A DNA stretch of 64,000 bases from an uncultured Thalassotalea sp. Lineage in GTDB: Bacteria; Pseudomonadota; Gammaproteobacteria; Enterobacterales; Alteromonadaceae. A program made the translations under genes and the position numbers. This document shows positions 25,019-33,198 of this stretch, one piece after another. The DNA lies in NCBI GenBank assembly GCA_947502355.1, contig CANMZP010000009.1, positions 85,236 to 149,235 of the forward strand, written 5' to 3'. The notes beneath the pieces are model-generated. The model searched no databases, was not told the DNA's origin, and was given only the letters and a program-made list of their open reading frames with translations. Each line of letters starts with the position of its first letter. The stretch's first letter is position 1.

Positions 25019-28000
25019 ATGAACAACTTAACTCAAAACGATTACCAAGTTACTGGTGAATTTGTTACGTTAAACAACGAGCGCTTTTACGCGATTAAAA
25101 ACTCGGACAAAATGGCACCGTTTTTTATCAGTGTGGTATCAAACAGTGATCACTGGCTATTTATCTCATCTAATGGTGCGTTAACAGCAGGTCGAGTTTC
25201 TCCTGAAACGGCATTATTTCCATATGACACGGTAGATAGAATCCAAGACAGCGCCCTAAATACGGGTAGCAAAACATTGATTCGAGTTAAAGACGACCAA
25301 GGCAATTTACAACACTGGGAACCGTTCAATACTGAACACAACCACAGATATGTATTAAGTCGTAATTTATACAAGAATGTATTGGGTAATAAGCTGTGTT
25401 TTGAAGAACACAATGCCGACCTTAATCTGACTTTCCGTTACACTTGGGCAACCAGTGACCAGTTTGGTTTTATCCGTGACTGTGAATTAGTTAACCATAA
25501 CGACAACACGGTTGATGTTGAGTTTGTTGATGGCTTACAAAACATTCTTCCTGCAGGTACGCCGCGTTATACGCAAGCCGCGTCAAGTAACTTAGTCGAT
25601 GCTTACAAATGGACTGAACTTGAAGTTAATACCGGTCTCGCCTTATTTACTTTGTTCTCAGGTATTTCTGACCGTGCAGAACCAAGTGAATCATTACGTG
25701 CCAACACGTTGTTCAGCTTAGGTTTAGAAAGTAAAAATGTACTGCTTAGCAATGAGCAGTTAGATAACTTCCGTCAAGGTTTAGCGCTTGAAACTGAAGT
25801 TCATAAACGTGGTATTCGTGGTGCTTACTTTGTTAATGCTAAATTGAGCTTAGCCGCTGGCGCTGTGCAAAAATGGCAGCAAGTAGCCAATGTTGAGTTA
25901 AGCCAAGAGCAGAGTGTTGCACTTATTACACAACTCGATGATCCGGCTAAAGTGGCAAGCGAAATCGAACACTCTATCGAGCAAGGCTCTGATGACTTAT
26001 CTCGTATTATGGCGGCAACTGATGGCTTGCAAGTAACCGCAGAAGAAGAAGTTTCTGTGCATCATTACGCCAACGTATTATTTAATGCGATGCGTGGTGG
26101 TATTTTTGATGATCAATACCGAATCAACAGTGCTGACTTTGCCAAGAATATCAAAACGTTCAACAAAGCAACCTTTGAACGCCATCAAGCTTTCTTAAGT
26201 AACCTACCAGAAAAAGTTGCTCTTACCGATTTGAACGCCAAAATTGAAGATTTAAACGATCCTCAATTAGAGCGTCTATGTCGAGAATACTTACCAATTT
26301 CATTTGGTCGTCGTCATGGTGATCCTTCACGTCCATGGAACCAGTTTGTTATTAAGCTAAAAGACGAAGATGACAACCGTTTATTGACGTACCAAGGTAA
26401 CTGGCGTGATATTTTCCAAAACTGGGAAGCCATCACTTTCAGCTACCCTGAATTTATTGAAAACGTGATTGCCAAATTTGTGAATGCGTCAACGATTGAT
26501 GGCTACAACCCATACCGTATTACCAAAGAAGGTATCGACTGGGAAGTGGAAGAGCCAGATGATCCGTGGAGCTACATTGGTTACTGGGGGGATCACCAAA
26601 TCATCTACCTTCAAAAAATGTTGGAATTATCAATTAAATTCCACCCTGAACGTTTGGCGCAATTATTACATCGTCCAATGTTTAGTTATGCAAACGTGCC
26701 ATACCGCATTAAGCCATTGGCGCAAATCCTTGAAAATGCGAAAAGCACCGTGTTGTTTGATGAAGAGCTAGCGGCACATATCGATGAGCGCGTTGAGCAA
26801 TTGGGCTCGGACGGTAAGATGGTTCTTAGCGCAGAAGACAGCGTATACCAAGTTAACTTACTTGAAAAACTGTTGGTAGCTTTGCTATCGAAACTGGGCA
26901 ACTTAGTTGTTGGCGGTGGTATTTGGTTAAATACTCAACGTCCAGAATGGAATGATGCAAATAACGCTTTAGTAGGTCAAGGTTTGTCTATGGTAACCCT
27001 GTGTTACTTACGTCGTTATGTGTGCTTTATGATGGACTTGCTTGCCGAACAAAACAACGGTGTTGAGTTATCAACAGAAGTGGCAACCTGGTTGAAAAAT
27101 ACGGCGCAAACATTGGCTGAAATGGCAATCGCTACGGGCAAAGACATTAGCGATGAGCAATGTCATGAGTTCACCATTGCTTTAGGTCAAGCGTCAAGTG
27201 ACTACCGCGAACAGGTATACCAACAAGAAGGTTTTAACGGCAAAGAAGATTTAAGTGTTAATGCCATTGCTGCATTACTTAAAGATGCGTTAGAAGTGAT
27301 TGATCACACCATTAAAGTGAACAAGCGTGACGATAACCTTTACGAAGCATACAACTTACTGAACTACAAAGACGGTTCTATGAAAGTTGATACGCTTTAT
27401 CAAATGCTTGAAGGTCAGGTTGCGGTATTAAGCTCAGGTGCCTTGGATTTAGATGAAACCATCAACATCCTAGATAGCTTATACAGCAGTGATATTTACC
27501 GTGAGAATCAAGACAGCTTTATTCTTTACCCAGATCGTAAATTACCAAGCTTCTTACAGAAAAACCGTATTGAAGAGTCTGCTGTAAACAACATTGAATT
27601 ATTGGTTAAATTGCATAGCGATAATGACACCAACATCATTGCCAAAGATGTTCAGGGGGCATTCCGTTTCCATAGTGACTTTAAAAATGCGTTCGACTTA
27701 ACGGCGAAATTAGACGGTTTGGACGCTAAATACCAATCGCTAGTTGGCCAAGATAAAGCCGCCGTACTTGATTTATACGAGCAAGTATTTAACCACAACG
27801 CCTTTACAGGCCGTTCTGGTGGTATGTTTGGTTTTGAAGGTTTAGGCAGTATTTACTGGCACATGGTATCTAAGTTGCTACTTGCGGTAGAAGAGAACTT
27901 TGAGCAAGCTCTAGTATCGGGTAACCCAGAACAAGTGAAACGTTTAGGTGACCTATACTACCGCGTACGTCACGGTATTGGCTTTAACAAAACACCACTT

Positions 28001-28465
28001 GAATACGGTGCATTCCCAACGGACCCATACTCACACACACCAGGCCATGCCGGTGCACAACAACCGGGTATGACAGGTCAGGTTAAAGAAGAAGTACTGA
28101 CTCGCTTTGCCGAGCTAGGTGTTAAAGTGGATAACGGTTTGGTGAAATTTGAACCAAACCTACTACGAACTCAAGAGTTTATTGCAAGTGCACAAGCGTT
28201 TGATTACTTGGATATTGATAGCAACTGGCAGCAGTTAACCGTACCAGCAAATGGATTAGCATTTACTTGGTGTCAGGTGCCAATTGTTTATCAATTAGTA
28301 GCTAACGAGCAACCGGCTATTGAGGTGATTTTTGCCGATGGTACACGTGAATCGATTGATTCATTGCAACTAAGCGCAGCGCACTCTCAGCAACTGTTCT
28401 TACGCTCGGGGAAAATTGTCCAGTTACACATTAAAGTAACCTCAGACCAACTGTTCTCGGCATAA
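25019..28465 (+). CDS. GH149-like beta-1,3-oligoglucan phosphorylase
   Basis: A 1148-residue cytoplasmic enzyme without a signal peptide. It resembles GH94/GH149 inverting phosphorylases: an N-terminal beta-rich region (about 1-330), a helical linker, and an alpha/alpha barrel containing GYWGDHQIIYL (Asp525 a candidate catalytic acid, by analogy only), NALVGQGLSMVTLCYLRRY, GFEGLGSIYWHMVSKLLL and the phosphate-site-like region TPGHAGAQQPGMTGQ. The length, SIYWHMVSKL and linkage to GH17/GH16 genes fit GH149 beta-1,3-oligoglucan phosphorylases better than GH94 (about 800 residues) or GH161. It would release glucose-1-phosphate from imported laminari-oligosaccharides, saving ATP. A strong GGCGGAG site lies 8 bp before the ATG. 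A small GCCAC/GTGGC hairpin (24992-25006) precedes it. Class firm; family number based on memory of the family. Confidence 0.85.
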   Translation: MNNLTQNDYQVTGEFVTLNNERFYAIKNSDKMAPFFISVVSNSDHWLFISSNGALTAGRVSPETALFPYDTVDRIQDSALNTGSKTLIRVKDDQGNLQHWEPFNTEHNHRYVLSRNLYKNVLGNKLCFEEHNADLNLTFRYTWATSDQFGFIRDCELVNHNDNTVDVEFVDGLQNILPAGTPRYTQAASSNLVDAYKWTELEVNTGLALFTLFSGISDRAEPSESLRANTLFSLGLESKNVLLSNEQLDNFRQGLALETEVHKRGIRGAYFVNAKLSLAAGAVQKWQQVANVELSQEQSVALITQLDDPAKVASEIEHSIEQGSDDLSRIMAATDGLQVTAEEEVSVHHYANVLFNAMRGGIFDDQYRINSADFAKNIKTFNKATFERHQAFLSNLPEKVALTDLNAKIEDLNDPQLERLCREYLPISFGRRHGDPSRPWNQFVIKLKDEDDNRLLTYQGNWRDIFQNWEAITFSYPEFIENVIAKFVNASTIDGYNPYRITKEGIDWEVEEPDDPWSYIGYWGDHQIIYLQKMLELSIKFHPERLAQLLHRPMFSYANVPYRIKPLAQILENAKSTVLFDEELAAHIDERVEQLGSDGKMVLSAEDSVYQVNLLEKLLVALLSKLGNLVVGGGIWLNTQRPEWNDANNALVGQGLSMVTLCYLRRYVCFMMDLLAEQNNGVELSTEVATWLKNTAQTLAEMAIATGKDISDEQCHEFTIALGQASSDYREQVYQQEGFNGKEDLSVNAIAALLKDALEVIDHTIKVNKRDDNLYEAYNLLNYKDGSMKVDTLYQMLEGQVAVLSSGALDLDETINILDSLYSSDIYRENQDSFILYPDRKLPSFLQKNRIEESAVNNIELLVKLHSDNDTNIIAKDVQGAFRFHSDFKNAFDLTAKLDGLDAKYQSLVGQDKAAVLDLYEQVFNHNAFTGRSGGMFGFEGLGSIYWHMVSKLLLAVEENFEQALVSGNPEQVKRLGDLYYRVRHGIGFNKTPLEYGAFPTDPYSHTPGHAGAQQPGMTGQVKEEVLTRFAELGVKVDNGLVKFEPNLLRTQEFIASAQAFDYLDIDSNWQQLTVPANGLAFTWCQVPIVYQLVANEQPAIEVIFADGTRESIDSLQLSAAHSQQLFLRSGKIVQLHIKVTSDQLFSA

Positions 28466-28483
28466 CGCCACACCAATTAAGCC

Positions 28484-28514
28484 CTAACCAACCCAAGCTT
28501 TTTGGGTTGGTTAG
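28484..28514 (+). other. Strong intercistronic hairpin between phosphorylase and GH17
   Basis: A perfect 13-bp inverted repeat (28484-28496 with 28502-28514) with a 5-nt GCTTT loop, 19 bp after the phosphorylase stop. No T-run follows it, so it is more likely an mRNA-stabilising or processing structure, or a partial terminator that separates expression of the phosphorylase from the GH17 pair. Confidence 0.65.
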
Positions 28515-28580
28515 ACGGCTAAAAACCAATAAAAGCAATAATAAAAATACAACTGATTAAATTAATTCAGGGAGATAATT

Positions 28581-29495
28581 ATGTCTAAAAAATACAATAA
28601 GTACATGTCGTTAGCCGGTGTAAACTTTTTCAATTTACCCATTGAAGAGCTGCAACAAACGGTTGATGCGATTTTAGAAAAGAAAATTCATGGTATTTGC
28701 TTTAGCCCATACGTGGAAGGGCAAGGACCGGGCACACAAATGAATGCCAAGCAAATTGATCAGCGTTTAAGTCTTATCAGCGATAACATCAATTGGATCC
28801 GCACGTTCTCTTGTACAGAGGGAAATCAACTTATCCCACAAGTAGCCAAGCAAAAAGGGTTACAGACCTTGGTTGGTGTTTGGTTAGATGATGACCTAGA
28901 GAATAATGAGCTGGAGTTGGCCAATGCCATTGAATTAGCAAAAGATGGTTTGGTTGATATCTTGGCCGTTGGTAATGAGGTGTTATTACGTGGCGATTTA
29001 ACCGAAACACAATTAGTGGATTATGTAAATCGCGCTAAAGCCGCCGTTGGAGACATTCCGGTTGGTTATGTTGATGCTTATTATGAGTTTGAGGAACATC
29101 CACAGATAGCCGATGCATGTGATGTCATTCTGGCTAACTGTTATCCATTCTGGGAAGGCTGTCCTAACGATTACTCGTTATTGTATATGAAAGACATGTA
29201 CCGAAGAGCGACAAAAGCGGCGAATGGTAAACCGGTTATCGTAACTGAAACGGGCTGGCCAAATATTGGTACGGCTGAAGGTGGCGCTGTGCCATCATAT
29301 GAAAATGCCTTACGTTACTTTGTTAATACCTACCAATGGGCAGAAGAAGATGACATTCCCGTATTTTACTTTTCGTCATTCGATGAAAAATGGAAAGTCG
29401 CTGTGGAAGGTGATGTCGGCGCTTTTTGGGGCGTATGGGATGAAAACGGTAAATTAAAATACGGCACACCTGAACAGCAGCCTGGGAGTAAATGA
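28581..29495 (+). CDS. GH17 family beta-1,3-glucan-active enzyme A, cytoplasmic
   Basis: A 304-residue GH17 barrel protein without a signal peptide. It has the early barrel strand CFSPYVEGQGPGTQ, the acid/base motif LAVGNEVLL with Glu133, and the nucleophile motif VTETGWPNIG with Glu223; these spacings fit the GH17 fold in clan GH-A. GH17 enzymes cleave or transglycosylate beta-1,3-glucan. A GGGAGA site lies 7 bp before the ATG. The gene follows the phosphorylase and overlaps the second GH17 gene by 4 bp (ATGA), which implies translational coupling. Lack of export signal places it with the phosphorylase in the cytoplasm. It may trim imported oligosaccharides to lengths the phosphorylase can use, or move glucan chains (inference). 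Confidence 0.9.
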   Translation: MSKKYNKYMSLAGVNFFNLPIEELQQTVDAILEKKIHGICFSPYVEGQGPGTQMNAKQIDQRLSLISDNINWIRTFSCTEGNQLIPQVAKQKGLQTLVGVWLDDDLENNELELANAIELAKDGLVDILAVGNEVLLRGDLTETQLVDYVNRAKAAVGDIPVGYVDAYYEFEEHPQIADACDVILANCYPFWEGCPNDYSLLYMKDMYRRATKAANGKPVIVTETGWPNIGTAEGGAVPSYENALRYFVNTYQWAEEDDIPVFYFSSFDEKWKVAVEGDVGAFWGVWDENGKLKYGTPEQQPGSK

Positions 29496-30391
29496 TGTTA
29501 GATTTTGCTAGAGCCATTTGTTATTCGGGCTATCGAGAAGGGCAAAGCCCCGTCGATGGTATTTATCCGAGCTTAAGCCAAGTTGTAGAAGATTTAAAAA
29601 TTGTTGCCCAGCATTGGGATTACATTCGCATATACGATTGTGGTCCGCATGCCGATTTAGTGTTTAACGCAATAAGTGCGCATGATCTTAATTTAAAAGT
29701 GATGCTTGGCGCAGATATGGCAGCAGAAGAAAACAATCCGAATTGCCCTTGGGGCGCTAACTATAGCGCTGAAATATTAGCAGCGAATCGCATAGCAAAC
29801 GAAAAGCAAATCAACACCATGTTGTCGTTGGTGGATAAATTTTCAGAGCATATCATTGCTTTATCGGTAGGTAATGAGGCAACTGTGGATTGGAATGATC
29901 ACATGGTTTCGGTTGAACGCCTTATTGGTTTTGTTAAACAAATAAAGCAGCATTGCGATATTCCAGTCACCTTTTGTGAAAACTATATTCCTTGGCAAGA
30001 TAAGCTTGCGCCCCTCGTTGAGGTATTGGATTTTATTTCTATCCATACTTACCCTGCCTGGGAGTACAAGACACTTAGAGATGCCTTGCAATATACGAAA
30101 GACAACTATTGGTCAGTGGCTTCACGCTATACTGATAAGCAGGTTGTTATTACGGAAGCCGGCTGGACAACCCGTTCAAATAATCGCGGCATCGAACGTT
30201 GGAATGCCTCAGAAGAAATTCAGGCGGAATACTACCGACAATTGATGGCTTGGGTTGAAGAAGAGCAGGTGGTTACCTTTGTTTTTGAAGCATTTGATGA
30301 ACCCTGGAAAGGCTCTGGAGATGGCGATGAGCCCGAAAAGCATTGGGGCCTGTTTTTTGAAAACCGGCAACCGAAAGTGGTTATGCAATAA
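29492..30391 (+). CDS. GH17 family beta-1,3-glucan-active enzyme B, cytoplasmic
   Basis: A 299-residue GH17 protein, only distantly similar to its neighbour. The barrel begins ARAICYSGYREGQSP, the acid/base motif is LSVGNEATVDW (Glu129) and the nucleophile motif is VITEAGWTTRSN (Glu222). Trp-rich loops such as NPNCPWGANY and HTYPAWEY suggest a different cleft from enzyme A. No signal peptide. Its ATG overlaps the stop of enzyme A (ATGA); a second ATG follows directly at 29495, and GGGAG at 29484-29488 could serve either. It ends the catabolic operon, followed by a terminator. The proteins may be a functional pair, one hydrolysing and one transglycosylating, or an obligate heteromer; this is inference. 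Confidence 0.9.
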   Translation: MMLDFARAICYSGYREGQSPVDGIYPSLSQVVEDLKIVAQHWDYIRIYDCGPHADLVFNAISAHDLNLKVMLGADMAAEENNPNCPWGANYSAEILAANRIANEKQINTMLSLVDKFSEHIIALSVGNEATVDWNDHMVSVERLIGFVKQIKQHCDIPVTFCENYIPWQDKLAPLVEVLDFISIHTYPAWEYKTLRDALQYTKDNYWSVASRYTDKQVVITEAGWTTRSNNRGIERWNASEEIQAEYYRQLMAWVEEEQVVTFVFEAFDEPWKGSGDGDEPEKHWGLFFENRQPKVVMQ

Positions 30392-30399
30392 GTCTTAAA

Positions 30400-30437
30400 A
30401 AAGGCAGTTATCAATATTAGATAACTGCCTTTTTTCT
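30400..30437 (+). terminator. Rho-independent terminator after the GH17 pair
   Basis: A 13-bp stem AAAGGCAGTTATC/GATAACTGCCTTT with a 7-nt loop and a following T-run, 8 bp past the stop codon. It separates the enzyme operon from the two-component genes. Confidence 0.95.
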
Positions 30438-30510
30438 GATCTTGAATAAATTAATTAAATCGGTATGGTTAATAATAAGCTGTAACTATAAAAGTTAATA
30501 AGGGTAACAG

Positions 30511-31653
30511 GTGTCTGAAAGTTTTATAAAAAGTCCAATGAGCAATGTCATTGTCGATTCCATTACTCGGTTTTGGTTAATGCAGCTCTCCTTTTGGGCG
30601 TTTTTGTGTGTTACCAGTTATTTTAGTTTAACCCTTTGGTATGGTGAGGGTGGCTTTATGCATGTTGGCCACACCATCATACAAGCTTTAATCGGTTTAG
30701 TGATGTCCATTCCATTGGTTTGGGTTTGCATGAAAATCTGGGAAAAACCCTATGTGGTGCGTTTCACCATTGCAATTGGCTTTATTTTAATCATCTCACT
30801 GATTTGGACCATCATTCGCATGAAGCTCTTTATGTGGATGATTGAAACAGACCCTTTATGGCCGGACTTTGGTGGTTGGGCATTTAGTAGTGTGTTCATT
30901 TTTTGTTGTTGGACCGGTGTATTTCATGGCATGCGCTATTATCAACTACTGCAAAAAGAGCATGAGATCATGCTTAAAGCAGAAGCTGAAGCTCGTCAGG
31001 AACAACTGAAACGGGTTATGGCACAAACCGTTGCCCGTGACACTAAAATCAAAATGCTGCGCTATCAGCTAAACCCGCACTTTTTATGTAATACCTTAAA
31101 TGCCATCAACTCTCTGATTGAATGTGAGGAAGCGGAAAAAGCGCAAAAAGTCACCGTGCAATTAAGTAAGTTTTTACGGTATTCACTTGATCACAACCCC
31201 GATAGCAAAATTTCTTTAGATAATGAAATCAATGCATTGAATCTGTATTTAGAAATTGAGAAAACTCGCTTTGGTGACCGTTTACAACTAGACTTCCAGA
31301 TAGCAGATAATGCACGTTCAGCGCATATCCCTAGCTTGCTTATTCAGCCTATTATTGAAAACTCAATGAAACACGTGATCGCTGAAAATGAAAACGGCGG
31401 TACCATTTCCATTAAGGCAATGGTCGAGAATAATCGGCTGGTCATTGAGCTGAGTGATACCGGTACGGGGGGGAGTTTTGACAAAAGTAAATTGTCTAGC
31501 ACCAAAGGACGCGGCATCGGTTTAAAGAATATTGATGAACGGTTAAAAACCTTGTATGAAAATGACTATGTTTTTGATTTACATCTACTCCCGTTGGGTG
31601 GTCTGAAAACTCGAATTGAGATACCATACGAATGTCTATTACAAAAAGGATAA
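30511..31653 (+). CDS. LytS/YehU-type sensor histidine kinase
   Basis: A 380-residue membrane kinase. Four hydrophobic segments (about residues 20-45, 55-75, 85-108, 122-140) are followed by a coiled coil (about 148-180) and a His_kinase domain with LRYQLNPHFLCNTLNAINSL (phosphoacceptor His190). The HATPase part has the N-box PIIENSMKHV (Asn284) and DTGTG followed by GRGIGLKN. This is the LytS/YehU class that pairs with LytTR regulators. There is no periplasmic ligand domain of the hybrid-sensor type, so the signal may be a membrane event or a protein partner. The start is GTG with AAGGG upstream; an ATG nine codons on is possible. It lies 120 bp after the GH17 genes, behind a terminator, and is followed at once by its regulator. 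Control of the glucan locus is likely from position only. Confidence 0.92.
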   Translation: MSESFIKSPMSNVIVDSITRFWLMQLSFWAFLCVTSYFSLTLWYGEGGFMHVGHTIIQALIGLVMSIPLVWVCMKIWEKPYVVRFTIAIGFILIISLIWTIIRMKLFMWMIETDPLWPDFGGWAFSSVFIFCCWTGVFHGMRYYQLLQKEHEIMLKAEAEARQEQLKRVMAQTVARDTKIKMLRYQLNPHFLCNTLNAINSLIECEEAEKAQKVTVQLSKFLRYSLDHNPDSKISLDNEINALNLYLEIEKTRFGDRLQLDFQIADNARSAHIPSLLIQPIIENSMKHVIAENENGGTISIKAMVENNRLVIELSDTGTGGSFDKSKLSSTKGRGIGLKNIDERLKTLYENDYVFDLHLLPLGGLKTRIEIPYECLLQKG

Positions 31654-31672
31654 CATTAGGTCGGCTTATTTT

Positions 31673-32464
31673 ATGCGAAAACTTAGAACCATTATTGTTG
31701 ATGATGAACCGTTAGCATTAAATCTATTACGTGCAAAACTGAAAAAAATTGACGCAATAGAAATCGTTGCGGAATGCAAAAATGGCCGAGAAGCCATTGC
31801 TGCGGCAATGGATCACGAACCCGATTTAATGTTCCTTGATATTCAAATGCCGGGTATTGATGGCTTTGGCGTTATCAAAAAACTGCAAACCGATATAATG
31901 CCTTTAGTTGTGTTTACAACGGCCTTTGAGAAATACGCATTAGATGCTTTTGATGTGCATGCGGTGGATTATATCTTAAAGCCAGTTGATGGTGAGCGTA
32001 TAGAACGTGCCGTTGAGCGTGTTGTTGCTCGATTAGAGCTTGATGATGATACCGATAACAAGCAACACATTATTAGTGCCATGGACAGCTTTAAAAAGCC
32101 GGAAGAAGAAAATGAAATCAACCTTCAACCGAATCAGCGTAAAGTGGTGATTAAAGAGCGTGACGACATTACCTTATTAAAACAGTCTGAAATTGAGTGG
32201 ATTGATGCCGCTGGTGATTATGTGTGTATTCACGTTGGTGGGGTTACGCACATTAAACGCAGTACCTTAAAAAGCTTACTTAATGAGCTAGACCACAATA
32301 TTTTTAAACGTGTGCACCGCTCAACCATCGTTAATTTAAACTTTATTGAAAAAGTTATTCCGCATACCAAAGGCGAATTCTTTTTAATGCTTGGCGAGTA
32401 CGACAAGGTTAAAGTGAGCCGTAACTACCGCGATGTCATTAAGAGTTTCCTGACGGAAGTTTAA
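31673..32464 (+). CDS. LytTR-family response regulator
   Basis: A 263-residue regulator. The receiver domain (about 1-120) has IIVDDEP at the N-terminus, phosphoacceptor Asp56 in LMFLDIQMPG and the conserved Lys in YILKPVD. The LytTR DNA-binding domain (about 155-263) includes IEWIDAAGDYVCIH, HRSTIVNLNFI and the final VSRNYRDVIKSFL. I chose the ATG at 31673 because the receiver starts directly there; a longer frame from 31616 would overlap the kinase gene by 38 bp. LytTR proteins bind paired direct repeats. The candidate cassette elements and the AAACGRTGA words at 21206-21254 are possible targets. It is the last gene of the glucan locus. Confidence 0.92.
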   Translation: MRKLRTIIVDDEPLALNLLRAKLKKIDAIEIVAECKNGREAIAAAMDHEPDLMFLDIQMPGIDGFGVIKKLQTDIMPLVVFTTAFEKYALDAFDVHAVDYILKPVDGERIERAVERVVARLELDDDTDNKQHIISAMDSFKKPEEENEINLQPNQRKVVIKERDDITLLKQSEIEWIDAAGDYVCIHVGGVTHIKRSTLKSLLNELDHNIFKRVHRSTIVNLNFIEKVIPHTKGEFFLMLGEYDKVKVSRNYRDVIKSFLTEV

Positions 32465-32475
32465 TCTTCAGCACT

Positions 32476-32493
32476 GAGGGGAACACTCCCCTC
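32476..32493 (+). terminator. Possible terminator after the response regulator
   Basis: A 6-bp GC-rich stem GAGGGG/CCCCTC with a 6-nt loop, 11 bp after the stop codon. There is no T-run, so termination would be weak. Confidence 0.4.
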
Positions 32494-32542
32494 TAAATAC
32501 ACCTTTAAGCACAGCCCTTTCTCTTTATCGTAACCGTCGAGA

Positions 32543-32576
32543 AAACCCGTGATCAGAGCGAAGCGAAGTCGCGGGG
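32543..32576 (-). terminator. Possible terminator after ubiC
   Basis: On the minus strand CCCGCGA and TCACGGG can pair with one mismatch around an internal GCGA/TTCGC-rich loop, followed by TTTTC. It sits just past the ubiC stop. The GCGAAGCGAAGTCGC stretch is unusually patterned and might be a small dispersed repeat. Confidence 0.35.
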
Positions 32577-32580
32577 TAGT

Positions 32581-33198
32581 TCAGATGGTATTAATAGAGT
32601 CCACTAATTTGCGACTGTGTTGTCCTGTACAATGCCAATTTTGATAAGCCTTAGCCGCAGGTAAGAAGATTTCAGCAACCATCAGTGGCTTGTTATCTAT
32701 AGTAAATAACGAACGTCGGCCCCACAAATTATGCTCCACAGTGCAATTAAGCATTAGTGCTAATTCACACACTCGCTGGGTTGGTTCTAGCTCGGCTAAT
32801 TGCAGTATTTCTCGGTGCAGCTTTGGGTTGTTAAAAAGTACCTGACCCAGAGGTTGTTCCCCTAAATTAGCCAGTTTACGTTCATTACCCGTTAAACTGG
32901 TTAGTGGCAAAAGACTACGGGCAAAAACATGCGGTACATCATCGCAAAATAACACCACTTCTCGAACCAGTACGTCTTCACCTTCTTTAATGGCTTCATT
33001 GGCTTCATGAGCCTGACAACACTCTATGTGTTGACCAACAACGTCTACTCGAAAAACATCACAATGTGATTTTAATCGTGCGGTTAACGACGTTAAATCC
33101 AATAACCAGTCTTTAAGAAAATCGTCTTCTGGGGCTAATGTTGCGTCAATCCAATTCACATTTAAGCCAATTGGAAACTGTGTTTTTAATTCAATCAT
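32581..33198 (-). CDS. ubiC: Chorismate lyase (chorismate--pyruvate lyase)
   Basis: A 205-residue cytoplasmic enzyme that splits chorismate into 4-hydroxybenzoate and pyruvate, the first step of ubiquinone synthesis. Recognisable parts are VLVREVVLFCDDVPHVFARSLLP, the loop EQPLGQVLF, and WGRRSLFTIDNKPLMVAEIFLP, which together form the UbiC active-site lid and end pattern. It is longer than the 165-residue E. coli protein, mainly through N-terminal and connecting insertions. Its ATG overlaps the glpG stop (ATGA), so the two genes are translationally coupled. No ubiA is next to it, unlike in enterobacteria. Confidence 0.9.
   Translation of the reverse strand: MIELKTQFPIGLNVNWIDATLAPEDDFLKDWLLDLTSLTARLKSHCDVFRVDVVGQHIECCQAHEANEAIKEGEDVLVREVVLFCDDVPHVFARSLLPLTSLTGNERKLANLGEQPLGQVLFNNPKLHREILQLAELEPTQRVCELALMLNCTVEHNLWGRRSLFTIDNKPLMVAEIFLPAAKAYQNWHCTGQHSRKLVDSINTI

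Noticed and set aside
25019..28465. Calling the phosphorylase GH94 (cellobiose or laminaribiose phosphorylase)
   Set aside because: At 1148 residues it is far longer than GH94 enzymes, and its SIYWHMVSKL region and neighbours fit GH149 better. A CAZy search would settle it.
31616..31672. A 19-residue N-terminal extension of the response regulator
   Set aside because: It overlaps the kinase gene by 38 bp in another frame, and the receiver domain begins directly at the ATG at 31673.
1..32464. The glucan locus as a mobile island
   Set aside because: No integrase, transposase, direct-repeat ends or tRNA junction was seen at its right border, and its left border is outside the window. Transfer is possible but not supported here.
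32530..32580. A tRNA-like or attachment-site-like word (GGGGTAGTTCAG) next to ubiC
   Set aside because: No acceptor, anticodon or T-arm can be formed, and there is no integrase or duplicated end. It is better read as a weak terminator or small repeat.
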